From Lunularia cruciata (lineage: Eukaryota > Streptophyta > Marchantiopsida > Lunulariales > Lunulariaceae), in the NCBI GenBank assembly GCA_948567375.1, contig OX419756.1, forward strand, positions 66,752,552-66,816,551: a stretch of DNA of 64,000 bases, given 5' to 3'. Shown in pieces: positions 54,426 to 64,000 of this stretch. The stretch's first letter is position 1. Each line of letters starts with the position of its first letter. A model generated the notes under the pieces. That model was given only the letters and a program-made list of their open reading frames with translations, was not told the origin of the DNA and did not search any database. Both the position numbers and the translations under genes were made by a program.

Positions 54426-57400
54426 TGTGACAAACCAACAAATATCACTTTTGCGGTAATCGGGTAGGTAAATTTTGTTCCCGCAGAGATACGAGTCAGA
54501 AATGTCCAAATATAAAGTCAAACATTAACATGTAGTTCTTCTTGGTTGCATCTTTAATCTCTCAGGTAGAAACCATACCCAGAAGAGAGTAACAAACACT
54601 GACTCGTAATCTTATCACAAATTCACACTCCTTAATCACAACATCTTCAATTCTTTCCAAACAATCTTGATTGTGATGATTCACGCTCTCCCAAAAATGA
54701 CACTTCATTGCAAAACAACTTTGCCTCAGAATTGTATTCCACTCCTCCACTGAAGGCACAACTTCCTCAATCAAAATTGCTTCACATCAACTTTGCGATG
54801 TACTCACAAATGTAGAATACTACCAACATTACAATTCCTCTCAAATCTATCAAGGCATTGCTCCGATTGCACTTCATTCAAGATCAAACACACAAAATGA
54901 AGATCAAGGCTGCAGAATCCAACACTAACTTGCACTTCAAATTTCTCCACACACTCACAAACACAAGCACAATGTTGATACTCAAAATCAAGCTCTAGCG
55001 ACAAGCACTACTTCACAACACTTTGCTTTATCTATTCTCAGAAATTATGAGCACTAAACAACATAAGACTGCACATGCCACTCTTACATAGTGAAGCAAT
55101 TGACAATTATCTTCCTAATGTACCTCTTCCTTACAACTCTACAAACCTGCAGATCCAAAATGACAATGCACCTCTTCATATCTGCCTCTTCCCATCTCAA
55201 AACTGTTACTAATCCGATCCGATGTCTACTTCTTCCTTGGCTTTCAAACCCAAACCCAAAGTAACTTTACTTCCTACTACTCTTTCCTCGGGTTTCACAA
55301 CTACTAAGTCCTCTACTAAATCTAACAATTCTCTTTCCTGATCTGAAATTTCACTAGTGGGTAATCTTTCTAACTCCTTATCTCCCGACCCACTCTTCTC
55401 TAATATCTCCAATGGTAACTCCGAAGACATCTGCTCTCCTACTTCATCTACTCTCCTACTTCATCTACTTTGGGTTTTGCTCAAACATCTTTCCAAATTA
55501 TCTATCTCTAATTTCACTAAGTCTAATCTAATCGTGATATTGTCTTCTACTTCCAATATCTTCCTATTGACATGAGTTTTGAGACTGATCAACAAAGCAT
55601 TCAAGTTTGTGTCCTTTGCATGTCTCCTCCTCGTCTCCTGCACCAACAACTTCAACTCGTGCAGCCTCATCTCTTCAATACGCACACTAGCCTCTGTACT
55701 CAACATCACATTCATCCTGATTACGAACTCCTTCAATGGCTCCAATCTCATTTTCCTCTCCCGTTCCCGGTCTGCAAGCCAATCTTCTCGGTACATTACC
55801 AATTCTGCTTCAAACTCAGCTTTCACAGCCTCCTTCTCCTTCTCCTTCTATACAATCTTCTCCTCCTGATTGCGGAGTAACTCTCTCAACGTCTCTTCTT
55901 CTCTATATTGCACTATCAACTCTCGTTGCCACAGTTGCTTCTTCTCTTCTACACTCTCCATCACTCGATCAAGCTCTTGTTCCTTCTTGGCTACTCTTGC
56001 CATAGCATGGATAATCTCTAATCTCAAGTCAGCAAATTGCTACTTCAAGATTTCATTCTCAGCTATTTGTCTTTCCCTTGCTATGTCACTCTGCACTCTG
56101 CACTCTGCACTCGGCTTTGCCCTCCAATTCTTCCTCCAACAATGCAATTACTACCTTGCCTTTCCTTGGGTTTACCCTTTTGGTCTTCCAAGGTCTTTTT
56201 TTCTCAACGTCTTTTGTCTCTCCTTGTCGACTCCTCTTCTTTGACTTTGGAGTGCTCACGTCTACCGGCACACTCTTCCCCATCTGCGCGTAGTACTCAT
56301 TGTTGCTCCTGATTTGAAGAATGTACTGCTGTTCTTTTGCGTTGACCTCCTTTTTTAGGTTGGGATGGAAATGCGACACCATTTTGTTGCGCTCTGCCGC
56401 ATTGAGCAAGTTCAACCCCAAATAAAAATGCATTGCAAATGGCACAATGTAATGTAGAGGTGATTTATCCTACAAATTCCACACCATCTGTTGAGTTTGC
56501 CCATGGAAGCACTTCACCCAATTAATCGGCTCTCCTGCAAACATCTTATGGAAGAACACCGCTTGGTGCTTCATCACATAAGTCATTCTCTCCGGCTTCA
56601 AGATCGCCATGAGAGCACTTACGATCTCTTGCTTGACAGGATCCTTGTAACTCTTTACTTTGTACCTATTCTTTGTGCGCTTCAAAGAAAATGCACCTCT
56701 CACTTCTTGGGTTTCTTCTGCTACCTCTCCCTTCCCCAAGAACACGACACCTTGCTCCATGCCTGCTTCTCTTCCGAGTACTAATCTCCAATCCGACTCC
56801 GTCCAACAAGCAGGATTACCTCTCTTCCTCCCTTCCTTAGGCGCATCGAGACATCTACTCTTGAGTATCTCAGTCATAAATCTTGGAAAGCTCACATTCC
56901 AATTCCATGCCAAGAATGTGATCCAAAGTCGGCTCAAGATTTCAATTCTTGTTATCACATCTAACCTCTAAATTGCATGATTTCTCACTACAAATTTGGA
57001 GTTCTTCTTCCCTCCTCCCATCTTTCTTTCTTCTTCATTGGGCTAGGGACTATTCTTCCTATTGTTTCTCGGATTAGCTCTCTCAAATTCTCCTCTACAC
57101 ACCAATGCGTCTTTGACTCTACTTCCCTTCCACCATTGTAGGACGACTTCTTAATGGCAAAGGAAAATTGCTTGTCATCACTTTGTCTTTAGCCCAATTT
57201 TTATAGAGTTGCACCTTCTTCATCTCTCTTCAATTCAAGTTTCTACCAAGAAATCACACCTCTTGCATGCTCTTGTCACTGTCAAGTGTCCTTCATACGT
57301 ATGACCGCCGGTTTTTGAACGGTCCCTTCTTGAATTTCTTGCCCCAAAGGAAAGTTGTTACACTGTCCTCACCTTGGGTTGAGCACCCCCGATACAAAGA

Positions 57401-57590
57401 CTTCTTACTTCGGGTTGTATGCTGAGAGGGCAACTCCAAGTACTTTGCCTTATGACCCAAAGCAATGTTACCTCGAGTTTCATCCCAAAGACTCTTTTAT
57501 TTGCTTCTTTGGCCATACAAGCACAATCTGACTTCTCTATACACTTATTCTTCTTCATTTAAAAAAAAAACAAAAAATGTGGGTACCACA
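54426..57590 (-). repeat. 3' LTR of element E (3165 bp)
   Basis: On the minus strand it starts TGTGGTACCC at 57590, directly after a polypurine tract, and ends GGTTTGTCACA at 54426 inside element F RNase H. It is homologous throughout to the solo LTR at 41184-44881 and to LTR D, but shorter through deletions in the ORF region. Its right-hand partner lies outside the window. Confidence 0.85.
55209..57024 (-). pseudogene. LTR-encoded ORF of LTR E, degenerate
   Basis: The N-terminal domain (56470-56958 and 56086-56445) keeps ITFLAWNWN, RGNPACW, YKVKSYKDPVKQEIVSALM and FHPNLKKEVNAKEQQYI. The coiled-coil part is reduced: 55461-55826 has LHELKLLVQETRRRHAKD, and 55209-55430 the acidic tail. Frameshifts and a deletion of much of the acidic linker and central coil explain the shorter LTR. 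The start corresponds to an ATG near 57024. Confidence 0.7.
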
Positions 57591-58686
57591 TACCCCCTCC
57601 CTCAAATGTGAGCGTCCCCGTGAACATAGACTTTGAGTGTCTTAGAGACTTCTGAGTCTATGGTCCAATATCTCCAAACTCTCCACCCGTTTACTCAAGT
57701 GGAAAAAGGATTTCCTTCTAGGTCTGCAAGTTGAATGGACCCATTTTCAGAAAGATGAAGAACTCAATAAGGCCTTATCCATCTTAAATGCAACTTGCTT
57801 GGGAAAAATATTCGGCGATTGTCAAATAACAAAACCAAATCTCCTTTGTGCGCAACCATAAGATTGATATGCTTATTGTGCCAGACTTTCCTCTGCTCTT
57901 GTACTTCCTTTGTGGTTTGCATTGCATTGCATAACCACATTAGTTGATGAATCCAAAGATCCTGGCTTTCTTCCTCCAACAATCGTTCTTTGCAAAGAAT
58001 TTGATATGTCGGTACTTCAAATTCAACTAGTAGTATGAGATGCAAGCCATATATCAAGAAGTATGGAGTTTGTTTGGTTGTAATCTTTTCTGTTGTTCTA
58101 TATGCCCACAACACGCTGGTAATTTCATATCCCAGTCATAGGCATAATTGATAGTCACCTTATTCAAAATTTTGCAAAGTAACCCATTCGCCTTTTCCGT
58201 GAAGCCATTTGCTTTTGGGTTATAAGGAGTCATCTTCCGATGTTTAATCTGGAAGTACTTGGTTAATGTCTCCATCATAGAGTTCAAAAAATATGTCCCT
58301 CTATCACTGACCAATTCCAAAGGACACCCATATCCGGAGATGATGTCTCAAAAGAAAAACTCCACCACAATTTCAGCATCATCTTTGTGAGTTGCCTCAG
58401 CTTTGACCATCTTGGTAGCATAGTCAGTGCAAACCAAAATGTATCACTTCCTTGTGACTCAGGTCACTGGTTGAATGAGACCCACAAAATCAATTCCCCA
58501 TTTCTCAAATGGGACCAATGGCAAAATTGGTCTCAAAGGCCATTGAGATGTAGCCGTCGGCTTCCCCGTTCTCTGACAAGCATCACAGCTTTGGATATGA
58601 GCATGCGTGTCTTTGTACATCATAGGCCACCAATACCCCGCAAAAAGAATCTTCTTTACAGTATTCTTTAGAGCATAGTATCCTCC
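57591..58686 (-). pseudogene. Element E integrase (C-terminal part), cut by element D
   Basis: The open pieces at 58459-58670, 58054-58320 and 57764-58114 follow element D integrase: GGYYALKNTVKKIL, WGIDFVGLI, LVSDRGTYFLN, NGFTEKANGLL and YGLHLILLVEF. The N-terminal end is missing because LTR D begins at 58687, within the GG-HYAL motif. The polypurine tract lies at 57591-57606 on the minus strand. Confidence 0.8.
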
Positions 58687-61600
58687 TGTGACAACCCGGC
58701 AAATATCACTTTTGCGGTAATCGGGTAAGTAAAGTTCGTTCCCGCAGAGATACGAGTCAGAAATGTCCAAATACGAAGCAAAGTAACAATTTCAGTTCTT
58801 CTTGAGTTCTTCTTTAGTCTCTCAGGTAGAAACCACACCCAGAAGAGAGTAACAAGCACTGACTCGCAGTCTTGTCACAAATTAACACTCCATAATCACA
58901 ACTTCATCAAATCTTTCCAAGCAATCTTGATTGTGATGATTCAGGCTCTCCCGAAAACGGCACTTCACTACAAAACGACTTCGCCTTAGAATTGTGTTCC
59001 ACCCTTCCACTGAAGGCACAACTTCCTCGATCAAAATTGCTTCACATCAACTTCGCACTGCACTCACAAATGCAGAATACTACCAACACTACAATTCCTC
59101 TCAGATCTGTCAAGGCATTACTTCGATTGCACTTCACTCAGGATCAAACACACAGAATGAAGATCAAGGCTGTGGAATCCAACATCCAACAAGCACACTG
59201 ACTTGCACTTTGAATTTCTCCAAACACTCACAAACACAATTACAAAGTTGATACTCGGAATCAAGGTCAAGCGACGAGCACTGCTTCACAGCACTTCGCT
59301 TTATCTATTCTCAGAAATAATGAGCACTGAACAACAATTTCCTGCGAATGCCACTCTTAAGTAGTGAAGCAATCGACAGTTCTAACAACTATACCGTTTC
59401 TACAACAACTGTTCCAACCTGCAAATCCGAAATGACAATGCACCTCTTCATATCTGCCCCTTCAAATCTCAAATCGGTTACTAATCCGATCCGATGTCTA
59501 CTTCTTCCTCGTCTTTCAACCCTGAACCTGAAGTAATCTTACTTCCTACTATTCTGTCCTCGGGTTTCATATCTTCTACTTCTTCTACCAGATTTAACAA
59601 TTCTCTTTCCTGATCTGAAATTGTACTAACAGGTAATCTATCTAACTCTTCATCTTTCAACCCACTCTTCTCTACTATTCCTGAGACCAACTCCGAAGAC
59701 ATTTGGATCCCGATGTTATCTACGTCGGGTTTTGCTTTAACATCCCGCCGAAGCTTTTCTAACTCTATTCTTACTAAGTCTAATCTAATGGCGATATTGT
59801 CTTCTCCTTCTAAGATCTTCCTATCTACACGAGTTCTCAACTTAATCAACAAAGCATTTAGATCTGTATCTTTCGCTTGCCTTCGCCTCGTCTCCTGCAC
59901 TAACAACTTCAACTCGTGCAGATGCGTTTCTTCAATTCAAACGTTGGCCTCTGTACTTAGCATCGCGTTTACTCTGAGGACTATCTCCTGCAATGGCTCT
60001 AATCTTGTCTTCCTTTCTCGTTCCCGATCTGCAAGCCATTCCTCTCTGTACATTGCCAACTCTTCTTCGAATTCGGCCTTCACCGCGTCCTTCTCTTTCT
60101 CCTTCTGTGCAACCTTTTCTTCCTGATTACGAAGTAAGTCTCGTAATCTCTCTTCTTCTCCATATCTCACAGCCAACTCTCGCTGCCAAAGTTGCTTCTT
60201 CTCCTCCATACTCTCCATCACTCGATCGAGCTCTTGATCCTTCGATGCTACTCTCGCCATAGCATGGATGAGCTCTACTCTTGAATCAGCAAACTGCTGC
60301 TTCAAGATTTCATGCTCCGCTACCTGTCTCTCCCTTGCGATGTCATTCTTCCTCGCAAGATCTTCTCGATAACTCACTTCTCTCTTCAGGTCTTCGATTA
60401 CCTGACTCCTCTCCACTGCCTCCAATTGCAGTACTTCTCTCTCCTTCTCACCTCGGGTCATAATCTTCTTCAACTCCGAGTTTTCTTCTTCTAATCTTGC
60501 CAACACCTGCAATACAGTCTTTACCTCCGCACATGTGGACTGCATCTCCTTCTTCTTATGTTCTAACTTTACTAACAACGGACACACCACTTCCCGTAGG
60601 TACTCCACTCCATCACTCGGGATCACTTCTTCTCGTGCGGCTACTTCTCTTTGTACTTCCTATTCATCCGATACTTGCCTTCTTCTCTGCAGTCTTCGTA
60701 TCGGAATTGATGCTTCACTGCCCGAGCTTCCTTCTACTTCTTCTGTCACTCTACTCGGTCCCGCTTCCCCCTTCGCCTTACGTCTCGAGCGAATTCCTCG
60801 CTGTACTGCGATCTTCTTCTCCTTGAGCACCGGTACTTCGTCTTCCAGCGCTGCATTGTCTTTGGCTTTTACCTCGGCTTGAATTTCTTCTTCGTATTCT
60901 TCAGGCGTTGGTGCCGAGGTCATTTCTCCACCGACTTCACTATCACTGCTTGTATCTCCACTCTGCAGTGTCAGCTCAGGTTCCTCCTCACGTTCCGAGT
61001 CCTCCGTCTTGAGCTCGGCTTCGCCTTCTGAGTCTTCATCTTCCGACTCGATCACCACCATTCCTCGCCTCGGGTTATTTCTCTGCACCTTCCGAGGTTT
61101 CTTGTTTTCTTCGGCGTCTGCTTGCCGAGTTCTCTTCTTTGTCGGGGTACTTTCAACGACCTCCACGTTCTTCCCTGTCTTCGAGTAGTAATCGTCTGCG
61201 CTCCGGATTTGAAGAATGTATTGCTGCTCCTCCGCATTGACTTCCTTTCGCACATCCGGATGGAAGTGCAACATCATCCGATTCCGCTCCGCCGAGTTCA
61301 GCAAATTGAGCCCGAGATAGAAATGCGCTGCAAACGGCACAATATAATGTGGAGGGGACTTATCCCGCAGATTCCACACCATCTGCCTCGTTCTCCCGTG
61401 AAAACACCTCGCCCAATTAATTGGTTCTCCTGCAAACAATTTGTGAAAGAACACCGCTTGGTGTTTCATCACATAGGTAGTTCTCTCCGGCTTTAGGATT
61501 GCCATCAAAGCAGTCACAATTCCTCTCTTGACAGGGTCTTTGTAACTTTCTACCTTGTACCCATTCTTCGTTCTCTTCGACGAGAAGGCATCTCTCACCT

Positions 61601-62470
61601 CCTGAGTTTCTTGGGCTATCTCCCCTTTCCCCAAGAACGTGGCCCCCTGCTCCGAGCCTGCCTCCTTCCTGAGTACGAGTCTCCAATCCGACTCTGTCCA
61701 GCGAGCCGGATTTCCTCTCTTCCCTTCTTCCTCGGGACCATCTAGACATTTACTCTCGATGATTTCTGTCATGAATCCTGGAAAGCTTATGTTCCAATTC
61801 CATGCCAGAAAGGTGATCCGAAGTCGGCTCAAGACTTCGATCCTCACTACTACATCTAATCTCCGAATTGCATGATTTCTCACTGCAAATTCGGAGTTCT
61901 TCTTCCTTCCTCCCATCTCTTCTGATTTCTTTCGGTCTCTCAATTTCTCTCTCTCGACTTCCCCCTTACGCACTAACACAAGTCCAACTCTATTTCCCTT
62001 TCCCCGATCACCTGCAAGATGACTCCTCAACGGCAAAGGAAAATTGCTCGACATTTCGTCATTGCAGTCTCGATTTTTATAGAGTTGCACTTCTTCGTCT
62101 TCCGTCACTTCGAGTTTCTACCGAGAAATCACACCTCCTGCATGCACCCGTTACTGTCGCCTCACCTTCACGCGTATGAGCCGCCAATTTTGAAACCGCC
62201 CCTTCTTGAGTTTCTCACCCCGATGAAAGGTTGTTAGACTGTCTTTGCCTCGGGTTGAGCTCCCCTTCCCGATCCGAAGACAATTTACTTCGTATCGTTT
62301 GCTGACACGGCATTTCAGAGTACTTCGCCTTATGACCCGAGGCCACTTTACTTCGGGTTTCACCCCGAAGACAGTTTTCGTCGTCTTCTTTGGCCAACCA
62401 GGCGCAATCCGACTTCTCTATACACTTCTTCGTCTTTATTTTGAAAAAAACAAAAAATGTGGGCACCACA
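58687..62470 (-). repeat. 3' LTR of element D (3784 bp)
   Basis: On the minus strand it starts TGTGGTGCCC at 62470, immediately after TTTGGGGGAGGGGGTA, and ends CGGGTTGTCACA at 58687 against element E integrase. It is the best-preserved LTR of the family and contains the longest LTR ORF (61916 to 59481). The last ~670 bp matches the R-U5-like part of the solo LTR. Confidence 0.9.
59481..61916 (-). pseudogene. LTR-encoded ORF of LTR D: unknown domain, acidic linker, long coiled coil; two in-frame stops
   Basis: About 811 codons in one frame from the ATG at 61916 (MGGRKKNSEFAVRN), chosen because its context aligns with the start at 41750; the open frame itself extends 64 codons further upstream. 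Two stops interrupt it: TAG at about 60659 (fits CAG) and TGA at about 59934 (an Arg codon in LTR E). Residues 1-240 form the conserved N-terminal domain (ITFLAWNWNISFPGF, RGNPARW, FAGEPINWARCFHGRTRQM). Residues 255-400 are acidic with Ser/Glu runs (ESEDEDSEGEAE). From about 435 to the end is heptad-rich coiled coil, ending with a DEEEVDIGSD tail. I recognise no known family. Its place after pol recalls the additional 3' ORF of Athila/Tat elements, but here it lies within the LTR. It is not envelope-like: no membrane segment. Confidence 0.8.
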
Positions 62471-62486
62471 TACCCCCTCCCCCAAA
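62471..62486 (-). promoter_or_regulatory. Polypurine tract of element D
   Basis: On the minus strand TTTGGGGGAGGGGGTA directly precedes the LTR start TGTGGTGCCC. Its position fixes the 5' boundary of the long LTR. Confidence 0.85.
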
Positions 62487-62529
62487 TGTGAGCGTCCCCG
62501 CGAACATAGACCTCGGGTGTTTTAGAAAC

Positions 62530-64000
62530 TTACGAGTCTATGGTCCAATATCTCCGAACTCTCCACCAGTTTACTCGAGTGGCAAAAGGATTACCTTCCA
62601 AATCGACGAGTTGCAGGGATCCATTTTCATAAAGATGACGAACTCGATAGGGACCTATCCATCGCAAATGCAACTTGCCTAGAAAAAATATTCGGCGATT
62701 ATCATATAACAAAACCAAATCCCCTTCTCGTACAGTCACAGGCTTGATTCTCTGATCGTGCTTGACTTTCCGCTGTGCTTGTACTTCTTTCGTGGTTTGC
62801 ATTGCATCGTCTCTTTTCTCTTGTAACCACATCAGTTGTTGAATCCGAAGATCCTGACTTTCCTCTTCCGACATTCGTTCTTCGCACAGGACTCGATAAG
62901 TCGGAACTTCAAATTCAACTGGCAGTATGGGGTGCAAGCCATATGTCAAGAAGTATGGAGTTTTTTTGGTTGTAATCTTCTTTGTTGTCCGATAGGCCCA
63001 TAACGCGGCTGGTAATTTTGTATCCTAGTCATAGGCATAATTGACAGTCACCTTATTCAAAATTTTACAAAGTAACCCATTTGCTTTTTCCGTTAAGCCA
63101 TTCGCTTTTGGGTTATAAGGAGTCGTCTTCCGATGTTTAATCTGAAAATACTTGGTTAACTCCTCCATTACAGAGTTCAAAAAATGTGTTCCTCGGTCAC
63201 TGACCAATTCCAGAGGACACCCATATCGGGAGATGATGTTTCGAAAGAAAAATTCCACCACAGTTTCCGTATCATCTCTGCGAGTTGCTTCCGCTTCAAC
63301 CATCTTGGTAGCGTAATCAGTGCAAACCAAAATATATCGCTTTCTTGTGACTCGGGTTACTGGTTGAATGGGACCCACAAAATCAATACCCCATTTCTCA
63401 AATGGGGCCAAAGGCAAAATTGGTTTCAAAGGCCATTGAGAAGTGGCCGTCGGCTTCCCCATTCTCTGACACGCATCACAGCTTCGAATATGAGCATGTA
63501 CATCTTTGTACATTGTAGGCCACCAATACCCTGCCGAAAGAATTTTCTTTACAGTATTCTTCAGAGCATAGTGTCCTCCTGATGCCTCGGAGTGTAAAGA
63601 TTCAATTACTCCTCCTACTTCGTATGACTCCAAGCATCGCCGAAGTACTTCATCTTCGCCCATCTTAAATAAAATGCTGTGTTTAAGCTGGTACGGCCCC
63701 ATTTTCCGGAGAAAGACTGCCCGCTGTTCCGGATCCATCCCCTCAGGACAATGGAGAGTATTCAGATAATTATATTCATCTGCATACCTCGTACTTCTCA
63801 TTGCTGATAAGTGATACAACTCTTCGTCAAGGAACCGATTGCCAATTTCCCACTCCTGGTCTTGAGTGTCTAACCTGGACAGGAAATCCGCATTGGAATG
63901 CGAAGCTCCCTTCCTTACTTGTACAGTATACGTGAACTCTTGTAATAACAAGATCCATCTTGCAAATCGTCCCGATAAATCTGCCTTCTTGACCAGGTGT
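62530..64000 (-). pseudogene. Element D RNase H end and integrase, continuing beyond the window
   Basis: The frame enters from the right edge with the end of RNase H (ILLLQEFTYTVQVRKGASHS, NADFLSRLD). Integrase follows: HSEASGGHYALKNT...CDACQ (zinc binding), WGIDFVGPI, LVSDRGTHFLN and NGLTEKANG (D, D and E all present), then YGLHPILPVEF and the C-terminal WIGPYRVRHLYENGSLQL. A single TAG at about 63027 replaces the Trp seen in element C (YDWDTKLPA). There is no frameshift, so this is the youngest pol sequence in the window. No chromodomain or PHD follows. Confidence 0.88.

Noticed and set aside
59481-61916. Envelope-like protein
   Set aside because: The position after pol suggested env, but there is no signal peptide, cleavage site or transmembrane segment; the C-terminal half is coiled coil with an acidic linker.
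1-64000. CRISPR array, bacterial operons or prophage
   Set aside because: Spliced gene, plant-type LTR elements and LINEs show a nuclear plant genome; no regularly spaced repeat-spacer array was seen.

Overview
This is nuclear DNA of a green plant and consists almost entirely of nested, decaying retrotransposons. The plant assignment rests on LTR retrotransposons with plant-type primer-binding sites (initiator-Met and Asp tRNA), a PIF/Harbinger transposase relic, a tRNA-derived SINE head and one host gene with short introns. The element types (a gypsy element carrying a DNA methyltransferase, and a LINE with a restriction-like endonuclease) suggest a non-seed streptophyte (alga, bryophyte, lycophyte or fern), but the species cannot be named from this sequence. 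Many in-frame stops look like former CGA or CAG codons, as expected from deamination of methylated CG and CHG cytosines.

Layout. 1-2770: LINE copy 1 (+), interrupted by two related solo-LTR-like inserts. 3688-4451: the only intact host gene recognised, a three-exon TMEM42-like membrane protein. 5781-7885: 5'-truncated LINE copy 2 (-). 7886-15560: mostly unassigned, with a PIF/Harbinger transposase relic (+) and a possible partner ORF (-). 16790-20460: the best LINE copy (-), encoding one ~1055-codon protein with a C2H2 finger, reverse transcriptase, CCHC knuckle and restriction-like endonuclease.

21371-31329: element A (-), a Ty3/gypsy element whose single polyprotein reads Gag, protease, DNMT3-like cytosine methyltransferase, RT, RNase H, integrase and a C-terminal PHD finger. 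31330-33305: LINE copy 3 (+). 33306-48865: element B (+), a decayed relative of A that keeps only its 5' LTR, leader, part of gag, the integrase/PHD end and 3' repeat remnants. Its middle is replaced by element C.

35756-47150: element C (+), an OTA-type (Athila/Tat-like) gypsy element with an Asp-tRNA-like PBS. Its RNase H gene is split by a 3.7-kb solo LTR of the same family (41184-44881). This family has very long LTRs (3.2-3.8 kb), and the U3 part of each LTR carries a long ORF (about 780-810 codons) with an unknown N-terminal domain, an acidic linker and a long coiled coil. 48866-54425: element F, a chromovirus-like gypsy element with an initiator-Met PBS, cut by element E (LTR 54426-57590). 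E is in turn cut inside its integrase by element D (LTR 58687-62470, pol running off the right edge). D and E belong to the same LTR-ORF family as C.

Most interesting are (1) a retrotransposon that carries both a DNA methyltransferase and a PHD finger, and (2) the LTR-encoded coiled-coil protein, whose location within the LTR is supported by a solo LTR with a target-site duplication, by polypurine tracts and by a primer-binding site.
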